The position numbers were made by a program, and so were the translations under genes. The notes below the pieces were generated by a model. It was given only the letters and a program-made list of their open reading frames with translations. It was not told where the DNA came from and did not search any database. Below, piece by piece: positions 8,102-16,564 of a DNA stretch of 24,833 nucleotides. Positions within the stretch are counted from its first letter, which is position 1; each line of letters starts with the position of its first letter. This DNA comes from JANLQX01 sp031406385 (GTDB taxonomy: Bacteria > Actinomycetota > Acidimicrobiia > Acidimicrobiales > JANYDT01): positions 1 to 24,833 of the forward strand of contig JANOHI010000414.1 of the NCBI GenBank assembly GCA_031406385.1. Direction: 5' to 3'.

Positions 8102-8217
8102 ACGACGGCTCGGGAGACACGTTCAGGGAAAATGGGCGTAACCTTGCGGTGTTCATCTGGGCACTCGACCCGTTGCAGGTGGGAGAGGCCGGCGTGAACA
8201 GACGAAAAGGAGCGAGC

Positions 8218-9237
8218 ATGTCTTCTCTGATGGGGCGAGACCTCGCCGTTGATCTGGGAACTGCCAACACCCTTGTCTACGAACGCGGCCGAGGCATCGT
8301 TCTCAACGAACCCTCCGTCGTCGCCATCAACGTCCGCACCGGGCGCCCCGTCGCCGTCGGCCTCGAAGCCAAGCGCATGCTCGGGCGCACGCCGGCCCAC
8401 ATCCAGGCGATCCGTCCGCTCAAAGACGGCGTGATCGCCGACTTCGAGGTGTGCGAGCAGATGCTTCGCTACTTCATCCACCGCGTGCACCAGCGGCGCT
8501 TCGCCAAGCCGCGCATGATCATCTGCATCCCATCGGGCATCACCGGGGTCGAGAAGCGGGCGGTGGAAGACGCCGCCAGTTTCGCCGGGGCCGGGCAGGT
8601 CCACACCATCGAAGAGCCCATGGCTGCGGCCATCGGCGCCGGGCTCCCCGTGCATGAGCCCACCGGCAACATGGTCGTCGATATCGGCGGCGGCACCACC
8701 GAAGTGGCCGTGATCTCCCTCGGCGGCATCGTCACCAGCCAGTCGATCCGCATCGGCGGTGACGAACTCGACGAAGCGATCATCGCCTACGCCCGCAAGG
8801 AATACGACCTGGCGTTGGGCGAACGCACCGCCGAAGAAGTGAAGATCGCCCTTGGCTCGGCCTGGATCCTCGAAGAGGAACTCCGCGCCGAGATCCGTGG
8901 TCGCGACCTCCGCACGGGCCTGCCGAAAACAGTCATCACGACGACCCAGGACATCCGCGGTGCTATCGAAGAGCCGGTCACGGCGATCTGCGATGCCGTG
9001 AAGTTCACCCTCGACAAGACCCCGCCCGAGCTCGCTGCCGACATCATGGAAAAAGGCATCTACCTCACGGGCGGGGGCGCCATGCTCGGTGGCCTCGAGC
9101 ACCGGCTCTCCACCGAGACGGGGATGCCGGTGTTCGTCGCTCGAAATCCGCTGTTCGCCGTGGCCATCGGCACCGGACAGTGCCTCGAGAACTACGACAT
9201 GCTCAAGGGTGTCCTCGACGCCGACCGTCGCTCGTAG
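8218..9237 (+). CDS. mreB: Rod shape-determining protein MreB
   Basis: This is a bacterial actin that polymerises under the membrane and positions the wall-elongation machinery. The 339-residue product has the actin-fold nucleotide motifs in order: phosphate-1 DLGTANT (12-18), the connecting EEPMAAAIGAG segment (132-142), phosphate-2 DIGGGT (155-160) and adenosine LTGGGAML (283-290). ATG 8218 follows AAAAGGAG by five bases, a strong ribosome binding site. The frame is open further upstream to a GTG at 8149, but that adds non-MreB sequence. A 225-base gap precedes it. It heads the elongasome cluster, with mreC 131 bases downstream. Presence of MreB points away from mycobacteria and corynebacteria, which lack it. 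Confidence 0.98.
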   Translation: MSSLMGRDLAVDLGTANTLVYERGRGIVLNEPSVVAINVRTGRPVAVGLEAKRMLGRTPAHIQAIRPLKDGVIADFEVCEQMLRYFIHRVHQRRFAKPRMIICIPSGITGVEKRAVEDAASFAGAGQVHTIEEPMAAAIGAGLPVHEPTGNMVVDIGGGTTEVAVISLGGIVTSQSIRIGGDELDEAIIAYARKEYDLALGERTAEEVKIALGSAWILEEELRAEIRGRDLRTGLPKTVITTTQDIRGAIEEPVTAICDAVKFTLDKTPPELAADIMEKGIYLTGGGAMLGGLEHRLSTETGMPVFVARNPLFAVAIGTGQCLENYDMLKGVLDADRRS

Positions 9238-9356
9238 TGCCTCTTCGCAGAAGTTCCTGTGACATCGAATTGCTCTAATTCGAAGACACGCCACTAGGCG
9301 CCGGCTCGGATCTCGCGGCGTGCGGTGCTCCCACGGATTGCTCATGCTTGGACCGA

Positions 9357-9362
9357 TACAAT
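9357..9362 (+). promoter_or_regulatory. candidate -10 box of mreC
   Basis: TACAAT ends six bases before GTG 9369, which is the spacing expected if that GTG is the first base or so of a leaderless mRNA. This would let mreCD-mrdA-rodA be transcribed independently of mreB. No -35 element is recognisable. Confidence 0.4.
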
Positions 9363-9368
9363 TGGGTG

Positions 9369-10175
9369 GTGGCTGTGACGTCGTCTTCTCGGCCCCGATT
9401 CCTCTTTGCGCTGATCCTGCTGAGCAGCCTCACCGTGCTGGCGGCGTCATCGAGCCTCACACCGGCCCGTGACCGAGTCCGAGCCGAACTCGACCCGGTT
9501 CGCGACCTCGGACGCCGGGCCACCGCCGGTGTCAGCGTTGGACTCGGCCGCTTCGGCGGCGACAAGAAGCTCCGTGAGGAGAACGCCCGCCTTCGACGCG
9601 ACCTCGACGCCGCCCGCTCCGCCTCCTTGCGCTACGAAGACGCGTTGCGTGAGCGCGAAGAACTCCTCACCTTGCGCACCTACAGCGAACTGACCGCCAT
9701 CGCCGCCGTCGACGGCCGCATTATCGACGGGCCGATCAACAACTTCGACGAGACCATCGAGATCGATCTTGGCGCCAAGCAGGGCGTGCAGATCGGCAAT
9801 CCCGTCGTCACCGGCGCTGGACTCGTCGGCGTCGTCGTCGGGGTCGGACCGGACCGGGCGCGCGTCAGCCCCGTGTCGAACGCTTCGTCGGCCGTCGGCG
9901 CCCGGCTGTCGCGCTCCGGCGACACCGGCATCGCCCGCGGCGTCTCGACCGGCCGGGCCCTCGACCTCGACCTGATCGACCTCGAAACCAAGGTGGCCAT
10001 TGGCGAAGTCGTCGTCACCAGTGGTCTGCAGGGCAGCAAGTTCCCGCCCGGCATACCGGTCGGCCGGGTCGCCCGGGTCCGGCCGGGCACGATCCACCAG
10101 AAGATCGCCGTGCGGCCCGCAGTCGACCTCGAACGCAGCGTCTACGTGTCGGTCCTGCTCTGGGTGGGTCCGTGA
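9369..10175 (+). CDS. mreC: Rod shape-determining protein MreC
   Basis: This is a bitopic membrane protein of the elongasome; its extracytoplasmic part activates PBP2 and links it to MreB. The 268-residue product has one transmembrane segment (about 9-27), a charged coiled coil (about 62-100, rich in Arg/Glu/Leu), then the paired beta-barrel region containing GAKQGVQIGNPVV and GLQGSKFPPGIPVGRV, both typical of MreC. The start is ambiguous: TTG 9348, GTG 9366, GTG 9369 and GTG 9375 are all in frame and none has a Shine-Dalgarno sequence. I chose 9369 because a TACAAT box lies six bases before it. Its stop overlaps the mreD start (GTGA). Confidence 0.93.
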   Translation: MAVTSSSRPRFLFALILLSSLTVLAASSSLTPARDRVRAELDPVRDLGRRATAGVSVGLGRFGGDKKLREENARLRRDLDAARSASLRYEDALREREELLTLRTYSELTAIAAVDGRIIDGPINNFDETIEIDLGAKQGVQIGNPVVTGAGLVGVVVGVGPDRARVSPVSNASSAVGARLSRSGDTGIARGVSTGRALDLDLIDLETKVAIGEVVVTSGLQGSKFPPGIPVGRVARVRPGTIHQKIAVRPAVDLERSVYVSVLLWVGP

Positions 10176-10696
10176 TCACCTTCGGTGTCGACGCCCGGGT
10201 ACCGGTTGCCCGTGTGTTGCTGCTCAGCGTCACGGTGCTCGTGCTCCACGTCATGCTGTTCAGCCGGTTCTCGCTCTTCGCGGTCCGTCCTGAACCGTTT
10301 CTGCTCCTCGCAATCATCGGCGCACTGCAGCTCGGTCCCAGCGGGGGAGCGCTGCTCGGGTGCACCTCCGGACTCGCCGCCGACCTGCTCTCGTCGAGTC
10401 CGCTCGGCCTGTGGATGCTGGTGTGCGGCATCATCGGCCTCGGGCTTGGGGCGCTGCAAGGCCAGCTCAATCAGGAGCGTCAAGGCACCACCACCATGGT
10501 CGCCGTGGCGAGCTGCACGGTCCTCGGCCTCCTGCTCTATCCAACGCTGGCCTTCGCTATCGCCGAGAAGAGTTTTCCGCCGCCGCTGCGCTTTCTCACC
10601 ATCCTCGTCTTCGCGTGCCTCTGGAACCTCCTCCTAGCTCCCGGCTTCGCCGCCACGACCCGGCGCCTCCTCCGCGCCAAGCGGGTCGCCCGGTGA
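10172..10696 (+). CDS. mreD: Rod shape-determining protein MreD
   Basis: This is a small polytopic membrane protein of the elongasome, a partner of MreC. The 174-residue product is strongly hydrophobic with about five predicted membrane segments, including VLLLSVTVLVLHVMLF near the N-terminus and TILVFACLWNLLLAPGF near the C-terminus. It contains PEPFLLLAIIGALQLGP and GLAADLLSSSPLG, which match the family's conserved PD-type loop pattern. It starts at GTG 10172, overlapping the mreC stop by four bases, and its own stop overlaps the mrdA GTG by four bases, so translation of the three is coupled. MreD is poorly conserved, and gene position is a main part of the assignment. Confidence 0.92.
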   Translation: MITFGVDARVPVARVLLLSVTVLVLHVMLFSRFSLFAVRPEPFLLLAIIGALQLGPSGGALLGCTSGLAADLLSSSPLGLWMLVCGIIGLGLGALQGQLNQERQGTTTMVAVASCTVLGLLLYPTLAFAIAEKSFPPPLRFLTILVFACLWNLLLAPGFAATTRRLLRAKRVAR

Positions 10697-12858
10697 ACAC
10701 CCAGCAGCGCCTGCGAGTGATCGGCGTCATCGTGGTGGTGCTCATCGCCGCGCTTGCCGGACGGCTAGGCATCCTCCAGACCGTCGAATCGGCCGACGCC
10801 AAACGGCAGGCCGCCCGCAACATCTTCGACACCGAACCGATCGAGCCGACCCGCGGCCGGATCCTCGACCGCAGCGGCCGTGTGCTCGTGGACAACCTCC
10901 CGCTCAACGTGGTCCGTATCGACCGCAAGAAGCTGAAGAAGGCCGACCGTGTCCGAACGTTGAGCCGGCTGTCGGCGCTGCTCGACGTCCCGTATTACCT
11001 TCTCGAACGGCGCCTCGACGACAATGCCGGCGGAGAGTTCTCCCCCCGTGAGGTGGCCCGTGGCGTGAAGGAGTCGGTGTCGATTGAACTGGCCGAACAT
11101 CCCGAACGTTACCCGGGCGTCGCCATCGGTTCTGCGTGGCAACGGGTGTATCCAAATGGCAACATAGCGGCCCATGTTCTTGGCTATGTTGGGAAGGTAA
11201 CGGCTGAGGAATTGGCCCGACAACCACTCGCTCTCGGATATGCACGCGCCGATTTCATCGGCAAGACGGGCGTAGAGCGAGCCTTCGAACGTGAGCTTCG
11301 AGGTGAGCCTGGTGCGGAATTGATTACGAAAGACCGATTGTCGAGAGTGGTGGATCGTGAGGTCACCAAGGAGCCGGTGCCCGGCAAAGACGTTCGACTG
11401 ACGATCGACCTCGACCTGCAGAAGCTTCTGGAAGAGACGCTGGTGCAGACGGAGCGAGCCGCTCGCCAGAATGTCGATGCGGATAACCCGGCGGTCTTCG
11501 TCAAGGCCACGAGTTCGGCCGGGGTGGTGTTCGAACCCAACACCGGCGAGGTGTTGGCCATGGCCTCACACCCCACCTACGACCCTCGGGAGTTCGTCCC
11601 CAGCATCACCCAGGAGCGCTACGACGAGCTGTTCAAGGGCGAGGAGAAGGCATCGCCGCTGACCAACCGGGCGACCTTCGGGCTCTATCCGCCGGGGTCG
11701 ACGTTCAAGCCGTTCACCGCGGTCGCCGGGTTGCGGGCCGGAATGATCACGACCCAAACTGTTGTCGACGATCAGGGCGAGTTCGTGCGCGAGGACCTGT
11801 GTAAGCGCCGCGTGAAGTGTCGGTGGCAGAATGCCGGTAAAGCAGCGCTCGGCATCACCGACCTTCGCAAGTCACTGCGCGTCTCCAGTGATGTTTATTA
11901 CTACGAGATCGGTAACAAGTTCGACGATCTTTCGAAGGCGAAAGAGAACGGCATCCAGCAGCTGGCTCGGGAAATGGGTCTCGGTAAGCCGACGAACATT
12001 CGCCTACCCGACGAGCGAGCCGGCGCGGTTCCCGACGAGGCATATCGCAAGAAGCTCACCTCGCTCTACGGTCGAAAGAAGTTCCCCAACGACAACTGGT
12101 TCACCGGTGACACCATCAACGTGTCGATCGGCCAGGGGGAAGTGCTCACGTCGCCGCTCGGGCTGGCCCGCGGCTACGCGACTCTGATCAACGGCGGTAC
12201 CGTCGTCGACGCCAAGATCGACCTGGAAATCCGTGACCGCGCCATCGGCGGCGCAGTCGCCACGGCCGGGGACGCATCGACCGGGGCGGGGGCGAAGCCA
12301 CCGGCAACGACCTCCACACTCGCGCCGGTGAACCCGTCGACGACAGCGAACCCGGCCGCACCAACCTCGGTCGCCGGGCCGACCGTGCCCGCGCCGTCCA
12401 CGACAACCGTGGCTGCCACCGAACTCATCGTCGGTGCGGTCGGCGCGCCCGACCTCGGCATTCCGCCGGGTACGACGCTCCCGCCGATAGACGCCAAACC
12501 CACCGTGGAAAATCACCTCGACTTCAACGAGAACGACCTTTCGGTCATCCTCGCCGGGCTCGAAGATGTCACCTCGGCTGAGGGGGGCACGGCGGTCAGC
12601 GCGTTTGAGGGGTTCCCGTTCGACAAATGCCGAGTCGGCGGTAAGACGGGCACGGCGCAGCGAACCGGTAAGCAGGACACGGCCCTGTTCGTCGGGTTCG
12701 GTCCGCTGCCCAACCCGAAGTACGTCGTGGCGCTCGTTGTCGAAGAAGGCGGCTTCGGGCGCCAAGCCGGGGCCGGGGTGCGACGCGTGTTCGAAGGGCT
12801 TTGCGGCCTTCCCGTGAACCCGGTACGCAGCGTCACCGGCGGCGGGGCAGAGTTCTGA
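10693..12858 (+). CDS. mrdA: Penicillin-binding protein 2, elongasome transpeptidase
   Basis: This is a class B PBP that cross-links new peptidoglycan in the lateral wall with RodA. The 721-residue product has a short cytoplasmic tail, one membrane anchor (about 9-28), the dimerisation or pedestal region (EPTRGRILDRSGRVL at 51-65), and a transpeptidase domain with Ser336-Thr-Phe-Lys339, Ser398-Ser-Asp400 (the S-x-D form usual in PBP2) and Lys651-Thr-Gly653. GTG 10693 overlaps the mreD stop, which fixes the start. Odd feature: between the second and third motifs lies an insertion rich in Thr, Ala and Pro (about 520-605), which makes the protein longer than typical PBP2. From about 11140 to 12060 the gene also uses more A/T-ending codons than its neighbours. 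rodA follows. Confidence 0.95.
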   Translation: MNTQQRLRVIGVIVVVLIAALAGRLGILQTVESADAKRQAARNIFDTEPIEPTRGRILDRSGRVLVDNLPLNVVRIDRKKLKKADRVRTLSRLSALLDVPYYLLERRLDDNAGGEFSPREVARGVKESVSIELAEHPERYPGVAIGSAWQRVYPNGNIAAHVLGYVGKVTAEELARQPLALGYARADFIGKTGVERAFERELRGEPGAELITKDRLSRVVDREVTKEPVPGKDVRLTIDLDLQKLLEETLVQTERAARQNVDADNPAVFVKATSSAGVVFEPNTGEVLAMASHPTYDPREFVPSITQERYDELFKGEEKASPLTNRATFGLYPPGSTFKPFTAVAGLRAGMITTQTVVDDQGEFVREDLCKRRVKCRWQNAGKAALGITDLRKSLRVSSDVYYYEIGNKFDDLSKAKENGIQQLAREMGLGKPTNIRLPDERAGAVPDEAYRKKLTSLYGRKKFPNDNWFTGDTINVSIGQGEVLTSPLGLARGYATLINGGTVVDAKIDLEIRDRAIGGAVATAGDASTGAGAKPPATTSTLAPVNPSTTANPAAPTSVAGPTVPAPSTTTVAATELIVGAVGAPDLGIPPGTTLPPIDAKPTVENHLDFNENDLSVILAGLEDVTSAEGGTAVSAFEGFPFDKCRVGGKTGTAQRTGKQDTALFVGFGPLPNPKYVVALVVEEGGFGRQAGAGVRRVFEGLCGLPVNPVRSVTGGGAEF

Positions 12859-12899
12859 TGCCGCGATCCAACGCCAACCGGTGGTTCCCATGGCGATGA
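12858..12899 (+). CDS. candidate 13-codon micro-ORF linking mrdA to rodA
   Basis: ATG 12858 overlaps the mrdA stop (TGATG) and opens MPRSNANRWFPWR. Its TGA (12897-12899) overlaps an in-frame rodA ATG at 12896 (ATGA). This would bridge the 37-base gap between the two genes by termination-reinitiation. The peptide resembles nothing I know. Its position is suggestive, but a 13-codon frame can arise by chance, and it may have no role beyond coupling. Confidence 0.25.
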   Translation: MPRSNANRWFPWR

Positions 12900-14038
12900 C
12901 CGACACCGCGCCCCGCACCCTTGTCTCCGGGTCGGTCCGCGCCGAATCGGCGGTGAAACGACTCGATGCCGTTCTCATCGCCGCCGTCCTCGCCCTCTCT
13001 GGCATCGGCCTCGTGATGGTCTATGCCGCTAGCCGCGACTCCCTGCTCGCCGTCGGCGCTGACCCGGGCCTGTACTTGAAGAAGCAGATCATCTTCATGA
13101 CGTTCGGCCTGGTCGCGGCGGCCGCCGCCGTGCGCCTCGATTACCGGAGCTTCCTCGAACGCATGCCGCTGGCCTTCGTCGTGTTGGTCATCGCGCTCCT
13201 CGGACTGTTCCTCGTCCCGGCCAAGAACGGCGCCCATGGCTGGTACCAACTCGGCCTCTTCCAGCTCCAGCCCGCCGAGTTCGGCAAGATCGTCGTCATT
13301 GGCTGTCTCGCCGCGTACGGCGCCGCCCAGCGCAACCAGCTCGACCTCCGGCGATTCACCTTCTTTCTCACCATCGCCGGCTTGCCGACTGCGCTCGTGT
13401 TCCTCCAGCCCGACCTCGGAACGGCGCTCGTCTATCTGTCGATCGTCCTCGTCATGGCCTGGCTCGCCGGTGCCCAGGGCAAGCACATCCTCGGGCTCGT
13501 CGCCGCTGGTATCGCCACGGCGTGGCTGATGATCCGCTTCGGGGTGCTGAAGGAGTACCAGATCAAGCGGCTCACCTCGTTCATCGACGCCAGCGCTAGC
13601 GCCCAGGATGCCGCCTACAACGTGTTCCAGTCGAAGATCGCCATCGGTGCCGGCGGCGTCACCGGACAGGGTCTGTTCCAGGGCACCCAGACCCGTGGCT
13701 CGTGGGTGCCGGCGCGACACACCGACTTCATCTTCAGCGTCGTCGGCGAGCAGCTTGGTTTCGCGGGTGGGATCCTCGTCGTGCTGCTCTTCGCCATTAT
13801 CTGCTGGCGGATCTGGCGAGCCGCCGTTGTCGCCCGCGACCCCGAGGGGATGCTCCTGTGCGTCGGCGTCCTCGGGCTGTTCGTCTTCCAGATCTTCGAG
13901 AACATTGGCATGACCATGGGAATCATGCCCGTCACCGGCATCCCGCTTCCCTTTCTCACCTACGGCGGAAGCTCGACGATCACCGCGTTTTTCGCCATCG
14001 GCCTGGTCCTCAATGTGGCCGCCAGCCGATTCCGGTAG
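12896..14038 (+). CDS. rodA: RodA, SEDS-family peptidoglycan glycosyltransferase
   Basis: This multi-pass membrane enzyme polymerises lipid II into glycan strands for lateral wall growth, working with PBP2. The 380-residue product has about ten hydrophobic segments. The conserved region GLFQGTQTRGSWVPARHTDF includes Asp277, the position of the catalytic aspartate in SEDS proteins. FSVVGEQLGFAGG and IPLPFLTYGGSS near the C-terminus are also diagnostic. In-frame starts exist at GTG 12881, ATG 12890 and ATG 12896. I used 12896 because it overlaps the stop of a micro-ORF that begins at the mrdA stop, but 12890 is equally possible. RodA is distinguished from FtsW by its place beside mrdA. Confidence 0.94.
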   Translation: MTDTAPRTLVSGSVRAESAVKRLDAVLIAAVLALSGIGLVMVYAASRDSLLAVGADPGLYLKKQIIFMTFGLVAAAAAVRLDYRSFLERMPLAFVVLVIALLGLFLVPAKNGAHGWYQLGLFQLQPAEFGKIVVIGCLAAYGAAQRNQLDLRRFTFFLTIAGLPTALVFLQPDLGTALVYLSIVLVMAWLAGAQGKHILGLVAAGIATAWLMIRFGVLKEYQIKRLTSFIDASASAQDAAYNVFQSKIAIGAGGVTGQGLFQGTQTRGSWVPARHTDFIFSVVGEQLGFAGGILVVLLFAIICWRIWRAAVVARDPEGMLLCVGVLGLFVFQIFENIGMTMGIMPVTGIPLPFLTYGGSSTITAFFAIGLVLNVAASRFR

Positions 14039-14278
14039 CCCTGCCGTTGCACTGACGCTTCCGTGGGCCCGGTCGGCGGTACAGTCGCCGATGTGTTCGA
14101 GGGTTTTCCGGTGATCGAGTTCGCGGTGCTGTGTGCCGTGTTGATCGTGCTGGTCCGACCCCGATTGGCGACTATGGACGAAGCTGTCCGGCTCGGCGCC
14201 AATGCAACGTTCGTCCCCCATTTGCGCCCGGGCGCGCCGACCGTCGATCGACGGGTTGGCGCCGCCTCCAGCACCAAC

Positions 14279-14299
14279 GGACACCCCACCGGGGTGTCC
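14279..14299 (+). promoter_or_regulatory. hairpin in the leader of the RNase E/G gene
   Basis: GGACACCCC (14279-14287), loop ACC, and GGGGTGTCC (14291-14299) form a perfect 9-bp stem. It ends five bases before the ribosome binding site AAAGG (14304-14308) of the RNase E/G gene. No T tract follows, so it is unlikely to be a terminator. E. coli rne is known to be autoregulated through a structured leader; a similar role here is inference. Confidence 0.5.
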
Positions 14300-14315
14300 G
14301 CCGAAAGGTCTCGCC

Positions 14316-16394
14316 ATGTCCGCAGAGCAACCAGAGTCGAACCCCCGGCCGGCGTCGGCCGAACGCGAGTCGTTGGGAGGTGATCTCGACCGCTCACGCG
14401 CGTCCGACGATCAGCCCAGGGATCTGTCGGGCGACTCCGGGAATTCGTCTGAGCCGCTCGACCCGGAGGCCGCAGCTGCAGCGGCCGCCCGCAAGCGGCG
14501 TCGCGGGTCTCGCGGAGGCAAGAACCGTCGGCGGCCCACCAAACCGGGTGACCCGGCTCGCTCCACCGCCAACGCCGAGGCCGACGGCGACGACGACATC
14601 GACGGCGCGCTTGATGACGTCGGTGCGCCCGACACCTACGGCGCGCATGACACCTACGGCGACGGCGCGCGCGCTACCGACCTGACCGGCAACGCTGACC
14701 TTTCCGACGACCAGCCGGAGTTGCCCGACCCGCCCCACGAGGGGGAGGTCCGCAACGCCGACGATGAGCCCGATGCACTGAGCGTCGAGGCGTCGGACGA
14801 ATCCGACCGCCCTCGCCGGGCGGCCGAAAACCGTCCCCGAGGAGGGCGCCGTCCGACGGCCCGCGAGGTCGTGGCGGTCGACGCCGACGACGCTGGCGAC
14901 GCCGACGACGCCGACCGCGGTGGTGACCTCGATGGCGCCGAGTCGGGTTCAGTCGAGTCGGGATCACGCCGGCCACGGTCCGAGCGCCCGGCCGACCGCG
15001 GCGCACGAAGTGGTGGTCGCGGGCGACGCGGACGTAGCGGCGGTGAGCCGACCCGCCTCGTCGAACCGGCACGTGACGCGCCGCGGGACAAGAACGGACG
15101 GCCCGTCGGGCGCTACCTGATGTGCGTGCATACCCAGCCCGGTGCCACCCAGATAGCGGTGCTCGAAGGACGCTCGCTCATCGAGCACTACGTGAGCCGT
15201 CCGACCGACCAGGCGGCCCAGATCCACGGGAACCTCTACCTCGGCCGGGTCCAGAACGTGCTTCCGGGGATGGAGGCAGCCTTCATCGACATCGGCACCC
15301 CGAAGAACGCCGTGCTGTACCGCAGCGACGTGTCGGTCGATCTCGGCGACGTGGAAGGGGGCGCCAAGAGCGCGAAGAAGCGCCAGAACGACAGCCGCAT
15401 CGAGGACATCCTCCGCAACGGTCAGCTGATCGTGTGCCAGGTCACGAAGAACCCGATCGGCGCCAAGGGCGCCCGCCTCACCCAGGAGGTGTCGCTCCCC
15501 GGACGCTTCGTCGTGCTGATCCCCAACTCCGACACCTACGGCATCTCCAAGCGCCTTGGCGACGACGAACGCAAGCGCCTCCGCAAGATCCTTGACGACG
15601 TCCGTCCGGACGGCCACGGCCTCATCGTGCGCACCGCCGCCGAAGGAGCAACCGCCGAGGAGCTCCGAGCCGACGTGATCGAGCTCGGACGTCTGTGGTC
15701 GGAGGTCGAGGCCAAGGCGAAGCGTTCCAAGGGCCCGACGCTGCTGCACCGCGAACCCGATCTCGCCGTGCGCGTCATCCGCGAAGAGTTCAACCGGAAC
15801 TATCGCGGCGTCGTGCTTGACGACGTCGAGCTGTACCGCGAGGTGCGCGACTACGTCGAGCGGATCACGCCCGAGCTGGCCGACCGCGTCGAGTTCTACG
15901 ACGCCGACGCCGAGGGTCTGCCGCTCTACGAGCGCCACCACGTGCACGAGCAGCTCCACAAGGCCATCGACCGCAAGGTTTGGCTGCCGTCGGGCGGCTC
16001 GCTCATCATCGAGCGAACCGAGGCGCTCACCGTGATCGACGTGAACACCGGCAAGAACGTCGGCTCGTCGAACCTCGAGGAGACGGTCTTCCGCAACAAC
16101 CTCGAAGCCGCCGAGGAGATCGCCCGCCAGCTGCGCCTGCGTGACGTCGGCGGCATCATCGTCATCGACTTCATCGACATGGAGATCCGGGCCAACCGCG
16201 ACGCGGTCATCACCGCATTCCGGGGTGCCCTCAGCCGTGACAAGACCCGGACGCAGGTGTTCGAGATCTCCGAGCTCGGCCTCGTCGAGATGACCCGCAA
16301 ACGCATCTCCGAAGGTCTCGTCGAGTCGCTGTCCGGCGCCTGTCCCACCTGTGGTGGTCGCGGCATCACGTTCGTCCAGGACCTCCTCCGCTAG
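14316..16394 (+). CDS. rne: Ribonuclease E/G
   Basis: This endoribonuclease cleaves single-stranded A/U-rich RNA and matures rRNA and turns over mRNA. The 692-residue product opens with about 260 disordered residues alternating basic patches (59-73, 219-243) and Asp/Ala-rich acidic stretches (90-101, 189-200). The catalytic core follows: an S1-type RNA-binding part (from GRYLMCV at 265, with NLYLGRVQNVLPGMEAAFIDIG), then the DNase I-like domain with the two metal-binding aspartates Asp575 (VIDVNTGK) and Asp618 (VIDFIDM), 43 residues apart exactly as in E. coli RNase E. The Zn-link is CPTC (Cys676, Cys679). The protein ends 13 residues after the Zn-link, so it has no C-terminal scaffold. ATG 14316 follows AAAGG by seven bases. 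The symbol could equally be rng. Confidence 0.93.
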   Translation: MSAEQPESNPRPASAERESLGGDLDRSRASDDQPRDLSGDSGNSSEPLDPEAAAAAAARKRRRGSRGGKNRRRPTKPGDPARSTANAEADGDDDIDGALDDVGAPDTYGAHDTYGDGARATDLTGNADLSDDQPELPDPPHEGEVRNADDEPDALSVEASDESDRPRRAAENRPRGGRRPTAREVVAVDADDAGDADDADRGGDLDGAESGSVESGSRRPRSERPADRGARSGGRGRRGRSGGEPTRLVEPARDAPRDKNGRPVGRYLMCVHTQPGATQIAVLEGRSLIEHYVSRPTDQAAQIHGNLYLGRVQNVLPGMEAAFIDIGTPKNAVLYRSDVSVDLGDVEGGAKSAKKRQNDSRIEDILRNGQLIVCQVTKNPIGAKGARLTQEVSLPGRFVVLIPNSDTYGISKRLGDDERKRLRKILDDVRPDGHGLIVRTAAEGATAEELRADVIELGRLWSEVEAKAKRSKGPTLLHREPDLAVRVIREEFNRNYRGVVLDDVELYREVRDYVERITPELADRVEFYDADAEGLPLYERHHVHEQLHKAIDRKVWLPSGGSLIIERTEALTVIDVNTGKNVGSSNLEETVFRNNLEAAEEIARQLRLRDVGGIIVIDFIDMEIRANRDAVITAFRGALSRDKTRTQVFEISELGLVEMTRKRISEGLVESLSGACPTCGGRGITFVQDLLR

Positions 16395-16548
16395 CCGTGC
16401 CGGCGCCGTTCGTCCGGCTGGGACCGGCCGGGACGGGTTGCCACCCTGGACCGGAAACGCAAGCGTCGCCGACCGGTCGGGAACGTCGTCGAACGGTCCA
16501 GCGGCCTGAGCCAGGCGGGGAGCGCCCGGAGGAGGAGCGCGGCTCGTG

Positions 16549-16554
16549 TAGAGT
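16549..16554 (+). promoter_or_regulatory. candidate -10 box of rplU
   Basis: TAGAGT ends ten bases before the rplU ATG, the same spacing as at ndk. There is no Shine-Dalgarno sequence adjacent to the ATG. This suggests a leaderless or nearly leaderless rplU-rpmA mRNA. The rest of the 170-base gap after RNase E/G shows no gene. Confidence 0.45.
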
Positions 16555-16564
16555 TGATCCCCTT

